Part shown: positions 53,556 through 63,296 of the stretch, piece by piece
How positions within the stretch are numbered: the stretch's first letter is position 1
Layout of the letters: every line of letters begins with the position of its first letter
Origin: Candidatus Thorarchaeota archaeon
GTDB lineage: Archaea; Asgardarchaeota; Thorarchaeia; Thorarchaeales; Thorarchaeaceae
Direction: 5' to 3'
Length of the DNA: 64,000 nucleotides
Assembly (NCBI GenBank): GCA_016840825.1
Contig: JAEORN010000003.1
Location: forward strand, 29,040-93,039
Notes under the pieces: generated by a model
The model's input: only the letters and a program-made list of their open reading frames with translations
The model's database searches: none
What the model was told of the DNA's origin: nothing
Translations under genes and position numbers: made by a program

Positions 53556-55709
53556 ATGAAATCGCACACCTCGAGACTATTGACTTCAATTACAATACTT
53601 TGTTGCATTATCTTTTCATTGTCATCACAACCCTTAGCTGGACCTATAACAGCGCAGGGCTTGTCCTCCAATCCTGCACAATTATCTCAAGTAGATGAGT
53701 TTCAAATCTATCACAGTGGCAGTATTGAATCAATACGAGTTGTTGAATATAATACCATAGAAGATGCATTGGATGCGATAGACAATGGTGAAGCAGATCT
53801 CTTTGGGCAGAGAATCAACCAATCAGATTACAGCTTGATATCTAGCTATTCGAACATAGAAGAGCAATGGGCCTATGACAATCAAGCATTTCTCTTAGCC
53901 CTAAACACGAAGTATTATCCTTTGAGTAATCAACATCTACGTCGAGCAATTGCATTCGCTGTCAATAAAACTGATATTTCTGAGAATGCCATGAACGGAC
54001 TTGTGGATAAACTCGATTTTGTTCTTCCAATATTTAACGAATATTCAATTGAGGAAGAACAAGGAGGTGTGTTCTATGATTCCAACGTATCACGCGCAGT
54101 CCATGAACTGGCCTTGGCAGGGATGCTTGATGTAGATGATGACGGAGTAGTCGAAGGGCCTGATGGAAGCGAAGTGAATATACCGATCTGGTATCCTTTT
54201 GATATAATAGGTTTGAATGAAACAGCAGATATCGTTTCAGATAATCTACTGGATGCAGGAATTAACAACACTCTGATTCCAATGAATTTCACCGACCTGC
54301 AAAACGAAATTGCTAATCATAATCTTACGTATGGCATTGCACTCTATCAGCAGGAGTTAGATCAATATGGATACCTATGGGCGGCTGTTGCATTTCATAC
54401 ATCTCTCCAATCATACCCAGGTTACAACATCGCAAACATCAATTCGGAAGAATTGAGTGATCTAGCAGAAGAATATCTAGATGCCATCTATCTTACAACT
54501 GCGGAGTCAAAAGGGTATCAAGCAATGATGACAATCTATGAATCTTGCCCAGTTATCCCTCTTTTTGAATATCGATGGCTATCATTATACTCTGAGTTGA
54601 ATTTTAACAATTGGCCGAATGATACATATGCTGGGGCATTCTCAGTTTGGAGTCCGGTTACCGTTACTGCGACAGGATCTTCTACAGAGCTTGTCGTTGC
54701 TGTTCTTCCTAGTTATTTTGATAATTTCTTTAAATCCCTCAATCCATTCTATGAGAATACAACAATCGATCCTGATTGGCTTGAGAGATATTATTTCAAT
54801 CCATACCTATTGGTGTACGATTCGCCAATAGCAACAGCTCCCGACGGACATGCAGTTCCTCGTCATTCAACATCTTGGGAAATGGAATTTCTAGGTATTG
54901 TCCCAGACCTTACTAATGATGAATCAAGGGCGAACTTCTACGCAGATCCAGCAGCTAATTGGACTGATGGAACTGTGATGGATGCTCAGGACTATCGTTT
55001 CACTTTCGAGTACTATGAGAATAACTCACTTACAATCTATGCAAATAATCTTGATGAAGTGAAGGTAACAGGGAATTATCTCGCAGGAGTAGAGTACTCC
55101 TCTCGAGACATGTTCTTGTTTAGAAAGTTGGGAGCATTACCTATTCTACCTGAACATATCTGGACTGGGCAAAATGCCATTGAATGGAATCCGTCAGTAT
55201 CTCAGGTCATTGGTTCAGGACCATTTGTGTTCAATTCATTCACTCAAGGAAGCGAAATCGTACTTGATGCCAATAATCAGTATTACCCTGAGATTGATAC
55301 TGAACCACCAACACTACGGTCACTCAGCATTGTCCCTGAGAATCCAATCCCAGCTGAGAGCGTAGTATTTCGTATCTTTATTGATGATAGAAGTAGAGTT
55401 GAGAATGTCTCGATTTATTATATCTATAGAGTTGGCAAGATTAATTTCTCAGATTCGCAATTAATGATAGAGGACGCTTCTGGATTTCAAGCTACAATTC
55501 CAGCTAGAGTAACGGCGAATGCAGTTATCTGGGAAATCCATGCAACAGACATCTGGGGTAATTCGGCTAAGATAGCAAATGGCTCATACAGTATATCGAC
55601 AAGTGCGATGGATGGCACCTTTGACATTACCATACCTCTATTGATCGGTAGTGGGATTGGTGTTGTGGTAATAGCATTCGTTATAGCACGAAGACGCAGA
55701 AAGGCATAG
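53556..55709 (+). CDS. Membrane-anchored family-5 solute-binding protein, circularly permuted
   Basis: A 717-residue exported protein: signal peptide (about 1-32), binding domain, an Ig-like region (about 585-670) and a C-terminal membrane helix with RRRRK. Family-5 (peptide/nickel) binding-protein motifs are present but in reversed order. The part that is normally C-terminal comes first (HLRRAIAFAVNKTDI, ELALAGMLDVDDDGVVE, CPVIPLFEY). The part that is normally N-terminal comes second (NWTDGTVMDAQDYRFTFEY, LPILPEHIW, VIGSGPFVFNSF, VLDANNQYYPEI). No permease or ATPase genes are adjacent. It converges on the C39-like gene with 5 nt between the stops. Start from GGAG before ATG 53556. Confidence 0.8.
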   Translation: MKSHTSRLLTSITILCCIIFSLSSQPLAGPITAQGLSSNPAQLSQVDEFQIYHSGSIESIRVVEYNTIEDALDAIDNGEADLFGQRINQSDYSLISSYSNIEEQWAYDNQAFLLALNTKYYPLSNQHLRRAIAFAVNKTDISENAMNGLVDKLDFVLPIFNEYSIEEEQGGVFYDSNVSRAVHELALAGMLDVDDDGVVEGPDGSEVNIPIWYPFDIIGLNETADIVSDNLLDAGINNTLIPMNFTDLQNEIANHNLTYGIALYQQELDQYGYLWAAVAFHTSLQSYPGYNIANINSEELSDLAEEYLDAIYLTTAESKGYQAMMTIYESCPVIPLFEYRWLSLYSELNFNNWPNDTYAGAFSVWSPVTVTATGSSTELVVAVLPSYFDNFFKSLNPFYENTTIDPDWLERYYFNPYLLVYDSPIATAPDGHAVPRHSTSWEMEFLGIVPDLTNDESRANFYADPAANWTDGTVMDAQDYRFTFEYYENNSLTIYANNLDEVKVTGNYLAGVEYSSRDMFLFRKLGALPILPEHIWTGQNAIEWNPSVSQVIGSGPFVFNSFTQGSEIVLDANNQYYPEIDTEPPTLRSLSIVPENPIPAESVVFRIFIDDRSRVENVSIYYIYRVGKINFSDSQLMIEDASGFQATIPARVTANAVIWEIHATDIWGNSAKIANGSYSISTSAMDGTFDITIPLLIGSGIGVVVIAFVIARRRRKA

Positions 55710-55714
55710 ATAGA

Positions 55715-57205
55715 CTATTGAGATGGTTTTGCGCGTATCTTTGAGAATGCGAAAATCACAATCACTCCAGCTACCACAGATCCGACTAGAATAACGGGAC
55801 CATACATGATCAGAGGATTATTGGTCCAAATCTCAGATAGAGCATTGCCTGCGGCAAGCCATCCTTCTGCGACTCCTAATAGATGGTTAGAGATTTCATT
55901 CAGTTGTGTAGAGAATTCTGCTAAAGTATTCTCCATATCTCCGGTTTCATTGTATTCGGTACTCATATCATAGAACGTTTGGGATACAAGTCCCTCTATC
56001 TTCTCAAGGTCACCCGGGTAGATGAGTGTAGCATTTGATGAGAGGGCATCCATGTGAGGTATCGCAGCTTCTGCAGCATCCACGAAAGAAGACAAATCCA
56101 CATCCGTAATTAACGTTGGGAGTTTCTCAACAGCCTTCCTAAATGAGAGGTATTGCAATGTCATCGCAGACTCAATGCCAAGTCCCATAAACAAAAGAAC
56201 TGAAGCTTTGAACTCGACTTCATTATCAATTCCGTCAAAGATGGAGAAATAATCTGTTAATCCTGCTACTGAGAAATCTTCACTCATCTTCCTAAAGGCT
56301 TGTTCTCCATAATCCCAGAGAAAAGCACTAGAACTACCTGGTGAGTAAACTGCTCCTACACCTAGCAATTTGTCACGTATCATCGTTCCCAGTCTATCAG
56401 AAAAATCATCAACTGCGCCATCTACTGGTACAAGTAAGTTGCTGATGTAATACCGTTGAGACCATGCGTTATTCAAAGCAGTATAAGTTATCTCAGTGTA
56501 ATTGCCTCGACCATCTTCCGGATATCCAAAAAGTTCACCAAATGAACCTACCCCAGGATCGATGATTATTGCTGTCCCACTAGTATCGTTATATCCTACC
56601 ACGACAACTCCATGAGCTCCACCTGTTGCACTCTGAGCACGCAAGATGTCATAATCTTCAGGAGGAAGCCATATGGGATCCACGCTAATGACCAGTGGGT
56701 ACCCTGCATCAATCGAGTTTCGCAACAGTGTGAAAGCTTCTGCCTCGCCACTGAGCAATCCGACATTGATTCCCAGTGATTCCCAATACTGTTCATACTC
56801 CATTGCGCCAGTTAGTTCTTCGGACAGATAGATGGTGTAGTTGACACCATACAGATCAGCTAAGAAATCTAAAGGCTCGGCTTGCGTATATATGGCACCC
56901 GGATATGTGAGAATCGTGTCGTTATAGTGAATATATGCATAGGAGAATCCAATTGTCGAAGCGGCAAACACATCGTGTAAATCTAAATCAACATCAATAT
57001 ACTGCAACGCTATGGAAGCAGCGGCCCATCCACAGAAGCCATTCATCTCTTGCCAAACATAGGGAACACCTTCTAAGAGACCTTCACTTGAAACTGTATT
57101 AGTTTGGTAAGAGAATGTGACAAAAGAGGGAGATGAAACATTGGAGCTAATTGGAATAAGAAGAAATCCTATTAGAAAGACAAAGATAAGTGCAGTTCTC
57201 TTCAA
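55715..57205 (-). CDS. Membrane-anchored C39-like cysteine peptidase
   Basis: A 496-residue protein: signal peptide (about 1-22), then a C39/papain-like domain with Gln52, Cys58 (NGFCGWAAAS), His198 (GGAHGVVVVGYND) and Asp216 (IIIDPG) in the right order for catalysis. A helical region (about 260-465) and a C-terminal membrane helix (about 468-488) follow. It should cut or bind peptides outside the cell. C39 peptidases process bacteriocin leaders in bacteria, but no such substrate gene is visible here. Confidence 0.8.
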   Translation of the reverse strand: MKRTALIFVFLIGFLLIPISSNVSSPSFVTFSYQTNTVSSEGLLEGVPYVWQEMNGFCGWAAASIALQYIDVDLDLHDVFAASTIGFSYAYIHYNDTILTYPGAIYTQAEPLDFLADLYGVNYTIYLSEELTGAMEYEQYWESLGINVGLLSGEAEAFTLLRNSIDAGYPLVISVDPIWLPPEDYDILRAQSATGGAHGVVVVGYNDTSGTAIIIDPGVGSFGELFGYPEDGRGNYTEITYTALNNAWSQRYYISNLLVPVDGAVDDFSDRLGTMIRDKLLGVGAVYSPGSSSAFLWDYGEQAFRKMSEDFSVAGLTDYFSIFDGIDNEVEFKASVLLFMGLGIESAMTLQYLSFRKAVEKLPTLITDVDLSSFVDAAEAAIPHMDALSSNATLIYPGDLEKIEGLVSQTFYDMSTEYNETGDMENTLAEFSTQLNEISNHLLGVAEGWLAAGNALSEIWTNNPLIMYGPVILVGSVVAGVIVIFAFSKIRAKPSQ

Positions 57206-57256
57206 AGTGATATCCCTACTTGAATTGATACAGAATCAGAACATAAGGATAACGTT

Positions 57257-57276
57257 GGGGGAACTACAAGTCCCCC
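57257..57276 (-). terminator. GC-rich hairpin after DUF3160 gene
   Basis: GGGGG (57257-57261) and CCCCC (57272-57276) pair, extended by ACT/AGT with one bulged A. It lies 11 nt beyond the minus-strand stop at 57287. Confidence 0.5.
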
Positions 57277-57286
57277 TTCATACCTA

Positions 57287-59530
57287 CTACAGATCATCCT
57301 TTCTCTTGGTGTCAAGGGAAGCCGCTGAGATTCCATCATAAGAGCTTATGAACGAGCTGGTCCAGTCTGGAAAAGCAGGTGCTGATCCAGTCTCTAATAT
57401 TTCTCTCCAATCCTCATCTGTCAACCTAGAATCCATGGGTTGTGAGAATTCATAGTAGGAGAAAGTCCCACCTCGTGTTAGAACAATCTGACCATCGACT
57501 GTTACCGCTACAATGATGATGAGAGGATCTCCTACACCTTCTTCAAGAACATTTCCTGAATTGGGATCAGTATGAACATCTGCGATCAGAGACATATACC
57601 TATCAGTATCAGTTGAAATCAGTTCTTCAGTCGGAATTGATGAAACAGTCCTCAAGGTAGAGTATGAATATTTGATGATATCCCAATCTGTCGAATTCAG
57701 GGGAACACCGGTGAGCTCCTTTATAGAGATGTCACGCAAATTCAAACAAAAATCTAGGAGTGTGTTTAGTTTTAATTCTACTACAGAGCTGAGCAGATTC
57801 CGTACTCCTAATCCATCAAGAGTCATTGCGCATAGAGAAGCCAGTCTGGAGTATAATTCAGGTATAGGTTCAACATACCCGTGACGATCTGGGTCAAATG
57901 TGATACCTCCACGAGCTGTATAGGATTGCTTTGCATAAAGAATAGTATCATGTCGAAGCTCAGTCCAGGATGCGAGAGCTGTGTTTAGCTGCTTATCGAT
58001 CCATGCTTGATTCTGCATAAAGTAAGGATATCCTTCTCCAGGAGTTGCTAGGAGTGGGAGAAGTGAATACATCCATAGATAATACAGATTCTGTGTCCAA
58101 TTACTTGGAGTCATACTCTTGACATAATCTCTCAGCATCTCCATCTGCGATTCATAATTTGCATATTCTTTCTCGTCTTCCAAGAGGTTGTAAGCTCTTT
58201 CAGATCCAAATGCTGACATTACATCTAATCCCATCGGCATCAAACGCGGATTACTTGCTGTACCTACATTATCATACACAAGTTGACCAAGAATATAGCT
58301 ATCAGGGATGAATCTCTGGCCCATGAAATGCATTCCCTTGGTTACATTATCACTTTCATCATCACCGACTGGAGAACCCAAGATCAATGGATCTCTCAGA
58401 TTCGATGCAGCTTGAATGAAATCATCTAAAAGATCCTCATTTTGTAGTAATGCCCAATTTGGTGTTTCACCATATATCTCATCAACTAGCTGTTTATACT
58501 CGGGAGGAGTAAGATCATCCGAGAATCCAACAAAGAATGCTGTGGGTTCATAGAGAGCGTCCCAGACATTATACCCAGTTACTAGATCCAATAGACCATC
58601 AACGATATTTGACAAAGAGAGCGCGATCAATATTGCCTGTTGTGTAGGGAGTCGATCCAATTCTGAAACTAGTCGAAATTGAACACGTCCATACCACATC
58701 ATCGCCAGGAAGTACTTCTCCAATGTTTCAGATCTTGTATAATGCCCACGTGGTATGAATTGTGAGAAGTCCTCCTCATAGTTCATGAACCATTCTCCAG
58801 TGATTCCTTCAGCGGATTCGATGAGACTTAATGTGTCCATCACCTCAGATGCCACATCAGAATGCACAGCTGTAGTATTATCAATCAGATATGATGCAAC
58901 TGTGAAGAAGATGATATTCATGCGCGCTGCTTCTTTCCAATCTCCCGCGGGTGCTACATTATATTGGTCAATTGAATCCTGTAGCATTGATTTACTCAAA
59001 TTACCAAGGAGATCCCAGAAAGTATAGACCTCTGTTTCTCGAAGAGCTAAATCATAGCATATGTGAAACGCATGCAGGACAGAATCACTCGTCACAAACT
59101 GAGGGATCCCATTTTCTTTGTTAGCCTCCAAGATTTCATAGATTTGATCATACGTACTTTGACGCCTTACAACAAAGCCATTGGTTTCAAGTAGTAGTAG
59201 CTCTTCTGAGGTCAGATATGAGAACTCATTAAGATTGACGACATTTGATAAACCACGTGAAATAGTATAGCTCGGTGCATTGGGTGTAAAGTCTTCTGAA
59301 TAGGGATTGTAGGTACCAAATGAGGTTGAAACACTTTGATTGATTGTAAGAAGATCTCCACCTATCATCTCACCATTGAAAGTTGAGGGTGGTCGTAGTG
59401 GAAACACACCCATGAAGAATCCAAGCATTACGACCATGCTTGAAGCTATAAGCGTTGCTGCGATGCTACCGCTGAGCATTTTTCGTTTGGTGTTCGAATC
59501 GATAGCCCTAACAAACCCTACGTGGAACAT
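57287..59530 (-). CDS. DUF3160 surface protein
   Basis: A 747-residue protein with a short cytosolic N-terminus, a signal-anchor helix (about 20-43) and a large external helical domain. It matches the DUF3160 family: LTSEELLLLETNGFVV, PQFVTSDSVLHAFHICYD, VYDNVGTASNPRLMPMGLD, YLWMYSLLPLL and the late GNVLEEGVGDPLIIIVAV. The function of the family is unknown; it is common in archaea and bacteria with many surface proteins. An internal Met at residue 18 could also be the start. Confidence 0.8.
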   Translation of the reverse strand: MFHVGFVRAIDSNTKRKMLSGSIAATLIASSMVVMLGFFMGVFPLRPPSTFNGEMIGGDLLTINQSVSTSFGTYNPYSEDFTPNAPSYTISRGLSNVVNLNEFSYLTSEELLLLETNGFVVRRQSTYDQIYEILEANKENGIPQFVTSDSVLHAFHICYDLALRETEVYTFWDLLGNLSKSMLQDSIDQYNVAPAGDWKEAARMNIIFFTVASYLIDNTTAVHSDVASEVMDTLSLIESAEGITGEWFMNYEEDFSQFIPRGHYTRSETLEKYFLAMMWYGRVQFRLVSELDRLPTQQAILIALSLSNIVDGLLDLVTGYNVWDALYEPTAFFVGFSDDLTPPEYKQLVDEIYGETPNWALLQNEDLLDDFIQAASNLRDPLILGSPVGDDESDNVTKGMHFMGQRFIPDSYILGQLVYDNVGTASNPRLMPMGLDVMSAFGSERAYNLLEDEKEYANYESQMEMLRDYVKSMTPSNWTQNLYYLWMYSLLPLLATPGEGYPYFMQNQAWIDKQLNTALASWTELRHDTILYAKQSYTARGGITFDPDRHGYVEPIPELYSRLASLCAMTLDGLGVRNLLSSVVELKLNTLLDFCLNLRDISIKELTGVPLNSTDWDIIKYSYSTLRTVSSIPTEELISTDTDRYMSLIADVHTDPNSGNVLEEGVGDPLIIIVAVTVDGQIVLTRGGTFSYYEFSQPMDSRLTDEDWREILETGSAPAFPDWTSSFISSYDGISAASLDTKRKDDL

Positions 59531-59655
59531 GGATTACATATCACATCCTCTGTACTTAGTACCATGCACTAGAACAGCTCGTTCAGGAATTAGAACAATT
59601 CTCGTATCGAAGATGTTATCAGTTTTGTTTAGACTGAATATCTAGGCGCTTTGGC

Positions 59656-60108
59656 ATGGGAGAAAAAGATGAACAGGATATATTGGATCATGATCTCAGA
59701 GGTAATACTCTACGAGTCTATTGGTATATGATTCAAGAAGGGATACCAGTCGGTGTTCGAGAAGTCCAAAGAGCATTAGGAATGTCAAGTCCTTCCGTCG
59801 CAGCGCATCACCTGAGTAAGCTAACGAGTCTTAATCTGGTCGAGAAGCGCTCAGATAACAGCTATGAGCTTGCACGAATTGTGAAAGTAGGCGTACTCAG
59901 GAACTTTGTTGGGTATCGAGGTGTATTGCTTCCAAGATACACATTCTTTGCAGTCTTCTTCACCATCTTCACGGTGGTCTATGGAATAATGGCAATGATA
60001 TCCTGGATAAGCTTGTTCGATAGAATAATTGCCCTTACCTTAGGAGTGATAGGAGCATTATTTGGTTGGTTTGAAACCTATAGACTTTGGAAGCTAAAGC
60101 TAGCATAG
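59656..60108 (+). CDS. Membrane-bound winged-helix regulator
   Basis: A 150-residue protein. Residues about 12-75 are a winged helix (LRVYWYMIQEGIPVGVREVQ, SSPSVAAHHLSKLTSLNLVEKR). Two membrane helices follow (about 93-115 and 120-140) with a short basic tail. The N-terminal DNA-binding domain is cytosolic, so this is a one-component membrane regulator. It lies 83 nt before the propeller/TSP3 gene in the same direction and may control it. Confidence 0.8.
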   Translation: MGEKDEQDILDHDLRGNTLRVYWYMIQEGIPVGVREVQRALGMSSPSVAAHHLSKLTSLNLVEKRSDNSYELARIVKVGVLRNFVGYRGVLLPRYTFFAVFFTIFTVVYGIMAMISWISLFDRIIALTLGVIGALFGWFETYRLWKLKLA

Positions 60109-60191
60109 AAGATGATTACTCGCTCTAGAAACAATTAACTTCTATCGTGAGTGTAAAAACATGCATTGACTACAGCCTTTGAGGTTTCTTG

Positions 60192-63100
60192 ATGGTTCAA
60201 AAAAAGACAGCAGCTGTTCTCTTCATAGTTCTAATGGGAATTGGCTATTTCTCATTCCTCATATTTGCAGATCTTACTAGCCAACCTACCACTAGTACAC
60301 AAAGCATCATCAATACTTGGACGTTTGATACTGATGATGATATCTATTCGTCACCAGCAATTGTTGATGTTGATGGTGACGGAAACCTTGAGGTAATAGC
60401 TGGAAGTGATGATAATACAATTTATGCAATCAATGCAGAAGATGGGAGTCCATTGTGGTCATTCGTGACGATGGGAGATATTACAACTGCTCCAGCAATT
60501 GCAGATCTTGATAATGATCATATTCCAGAAATAGTAGCCGCAGGAGCAGACGGCTCGATTCATGTCTTGAATGGTGAAGATGGCTCAAGACTCTGGACTC
60601 CACCACAGCAAAATTACTTCTATGAAGGTAACATGGCATATGAAGGCGAGGAACACCGATACCAAGTTTCAGTTGATTCTGGTGCAGAAGAAATGCGTCT
60701 ATTATTAGGGTGTGGAAATAATGATTACGACCTCTATGTCGGCTATGGGTATGAACCTTCAACAGGAGATTATGACTATCGAGGATACACTACGACTGGG
60801 GAAGATATCACAATCGCAGCTCCCAATGAAGGTATTTGGCATTTTATGGTTCGATCATATAGCGGAACTGGTGAATATCAATTTAGTATCTCAATTAACT
60901 ACGAAGGAGAAACTGAAGACAAGTCGTTTCAATTTCAAGGCACTCTAGAAAATGAAGGAGATGTTGAGTATCATAACTTGACAATACCAGATGGAACCAC
61001 CTATGTAAATATGATACTTAGCTGCGGAGAGAATGATTTTGATCTCTATGGTGCTCTTGGATATACTCCCACTACCTCAAACTACGATTTTAGAGGATTT
61101 TCATCGGGAGGGGAAGACTTGACCTTTGAAACCTTAGATCCCGGTGATTGGGTCTTGATGGTTCATGCTTACGATGGAACTGGGCCCTATCGCATAGTGA
61201 TTTCAATGACGGTTAGCACAAGCGTCATGTCAGGAGTTACTGGAAATCTGGTTGGAGATCCAGTAATTGCAGATATCTTGGGAGATAATGACCAGAAGGT
61301 CATACTAGCCACAAAGGAAGGTAATGTCTATTGCATGGAAGGTGAAACTGGAGAGGTCTTCTGGACTCACCACCTACTCTCAGAGATTAGTTCCTCTCCT
61401 GTTGTCTCAGATGTAAATGGGGATGGCATCTTAGACGTTATTGCAGCAACACACGATGGATGGCTTATTGCGATTGATGGTCAGAATGGTACTGAGATAT
61501 GGTACAATGGCGAAATCCCGGTTGCATCTCAAGGATTCCTAACAGCAGATGCAAATGATGATGGCACCGAAGATGTAATCCTCTCTGCAGGAGGAAGGCT
61601 CCTCGCAATTGATGGAAGTACGGGCACTGAGATTTGGAGCACAGTACTATCGACATCAGAACTTACAGTACCATCAGTGATCATTGGTTATACTGGAGAA
61701 GTTGAGATAATCGTAGGAGCAGCTGATGGAAGTTTGTATAAGGTTGGGATAGATTCAGGTGATACATTGTGGGTATTCTCAAACTCTGGAGGGATTGCAT
61801 CAGCTCCTTGTGTTGCAGATGTCTCAGGGGATGGTTTTCTCGACATTATCTTCACAGACACCTCAGGAAAAATAAAGGCAATCGATTCGAGCACACGAGA
61901 GTTATTCTGGGAAGTATCAATTCCAGGGGCGAACTCTACATATTTGGCAATAGCAGATATCGGGCATGATAGTAACTTGGATATCGTTGCATGCAGTGAT
62001 ACCAACAAGATCTACGCATTCGAAGTGGCTAATTCAGGACAAAGAATATTCTGGCAGGGATCCGGAGGTGACTCGTTGTTCACTCGGGCAGCTTCTTTGA
62101 GAATCGTTGATGCGGATGGTGATATGCTCTCAACCTACTCAGAGGCTTTCTATGGATGTTCCCCCAACAACAATGATACAGATTCCGATCAGATACTAGA
62201 TGGAATAGAAATCAGCATGGGTCTATCTCCGATATTGCCAGACACAGACTTCGATACATTGAGCGATTTTGAGGAAACTTACATCTACCTTACTTCAGGA
62301 AATAACCCTGATACAGACAATGACCTCTTGACAGATAATCTTGAGATACTCGTATACTTAACTGATCCACTATCGAATGACTCGGATCATGATAATCTCT
62401 CAGATGGTTTGGAAGTCCTTGTATATGGTTCATCACCTCTTTTAGTGGATTCTGACAATGACACCATACTTGATGGCTTGGAAGTTAATGTCTATGGAAG
62501 CTCACCTGCCGCTGTGGACACTGATCTGGACACAATTTCTGATTATGATGAGATCTTCGTGCATCACACAAATCCTAATGCAACAGATACTGATCAGGAC
62601 TTGCTATCTGATGCAGCCGAGTTGAATGTCTATCTATCGAATCCCTTGGTCGCAGATTCGGACTCAGACGGCGCAATAGATGGAGTAGAGGCCTATACAA
62701 TTGGCTCAGAGGTTCTCATTGCTGACACAGATGGGGATTCCTATCTTGATGGCTGGGAATATGCATGGGGATTCGATCCACTTGATGGCAATGTAGTCAT
62801 CACGGAACCTCTACTATTCTATGGACCATATCTATTGGTAGCAGTGGCTGTTGGGATAATTGGATACATAGTAGTACGGTGGGAACGATCAGACAAGGAT
62901 GAGGATGATGTTTCGGTAGACCAAGATGACCAAGGCGTCCCTGATATCCCAAAGGATACAGTCTACGACTTAATGGACGGGGTAGAGAAACCCTGGTTGT
63001 ATGATGGCAGAGATCCTCTAATGCAAGAAGGAGATATTCACGACTTCATGCAGTGGCTAGTCAAAGAGGAAAACTATGCAAATGCACTTATCGATGGCGG

Positions 63101-63257
63101 AGCACTCAGGGAAGGGGTAGCACGTCTTGAGAAGCTCTTGGGGTATGTTGAGCAGGAGAGAGATTTGCTAACACATAGTAGAGGTCCTGACACATACAAT
63201 AGGACTTGGGAAAGAATAGCCAAGCGTGTGGATGAGCTTCGGACTGTACTCAACTAA
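60192..63257 (+). CDS. Surface protein: beta-propeller with two PPC domains, TSP3 stalk and cytosolic helical tail
   Basis: A 1021-residue single-pass protein. A signal peptide (about 1-30) leads to PQQ/FG-GAP-type blades (IVDVDGDGNLEVIAGSDDNTIY). After about residue 140 the propeller is interrupted by two PPC domains (about 145-235 and 250-345; each with NDYDLYVG or NDFDLYGA), then resumes to about 630. About ten TSP3 calcium motifs follow (640-866), then a membrane helix (about 876-896) and a cytosolic helical domain of about 120 residues. PPC and propellers usually bind carbohydrate or protein. GAGG lies 7 nt before the ATG at 60192. Confidence 0.85.
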   Translation: MVQKKTAAVLFIVLMGIGYFSFLIFADLTSQPTTSTQSIINTWTFDTDDDIYSSPAIVDVDGDGNLEVIAGSDDNTIYAINAEDGSPLWSFVTMGDITTAPAIADLDNDHIPEIVAAGADGSIHVLNGEDGSRLWTPPQQNYFYEGNMAYEGEEHRYQVSVDSGAEEMRLLLGCGNNDYDLYVGYGYEPSTGDYDYRGYTTTGEDITIAAPNEGIWHFMVRSYSGTGEYQFSISINYEGETEDKSFQFQGTLENEGDVEYHNLTIPDGTTYVNMILSCGENDFDLYGALGYTPTTSNYDFRGFSSGGEDLTFETLDPGDWVLMVHAYDGTGPYRIVISMTVSTSVMSGVTGNLVGDPVIADILGDNDQKVILATKEGNVYCMEGETGEVFWTHHLLSEISSSPVVSDVNGDGILDVIAATHDGWLIAIDGQNGTEIWYNGEIPVASQGFLTADANDDGTEDVILSAGGRLLAIDGSTGTEIWSTVLSTSELTVPSVIIGYTGEVEIIVGAADGSLYKVGIDSGDTLWVFSNSGGIASAPCVADVSGDGFLDIIFTDTSGKIKAIDSSTRELFWEVSIPGANSTYLAIADIGHDSNLDIVACSDTNKIYAFEVANSGQRIFWQGSGGDSLFTRAASLRIVDADGDMLSTYSEAFYGCSPNNNDTDSDQILDGIEISMGLSPILPDTDFDTLSDFEETYIYLTSGNNPDTDNDLLTDNLEILVYLTDPLSNDSDHDNLSDGLEVLVYGSSPLLVDSDNDTILDGLEVNVYGSSPAAVDTDLDTISDYDEIFVHHTNPNATDTDQDLLSDAAELNVYLSNPLVADSDSDGAIDGVEAYTIGSEVLIADTDGDSYLDGWEYAWGFDPLDGNVVITEPLLFYGPYLLVAVAVGIIGYIVVRWERSDKDEDDVSVDQDDQGVPDIPKDTVYDLMDGVEKPWLYDGRDPLMQEGDIHDFMQWLVKEENYANALIDGGALREGVARLEKLLGYVEQERDLLTHSRGPDTYNRTWERIAKRVDELRTVLN

Positions 63258-63261
63258 TATG

Positions 63262-63274
63262 GAGGAGTTTCCTC
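63262..63274. terminator. Weak hairpin between convergent genes
   Basis: GAGGA-GTT-TCCTC, 5-bp stem, followed by an A/T-rich stretch, in the 39-nt gap between the propeller/TSP3 stop and the minus-strand gene. Confidence 0.3.
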
Positions 63275-63296
63275 GTAATTATAGAGAACCATTGGT

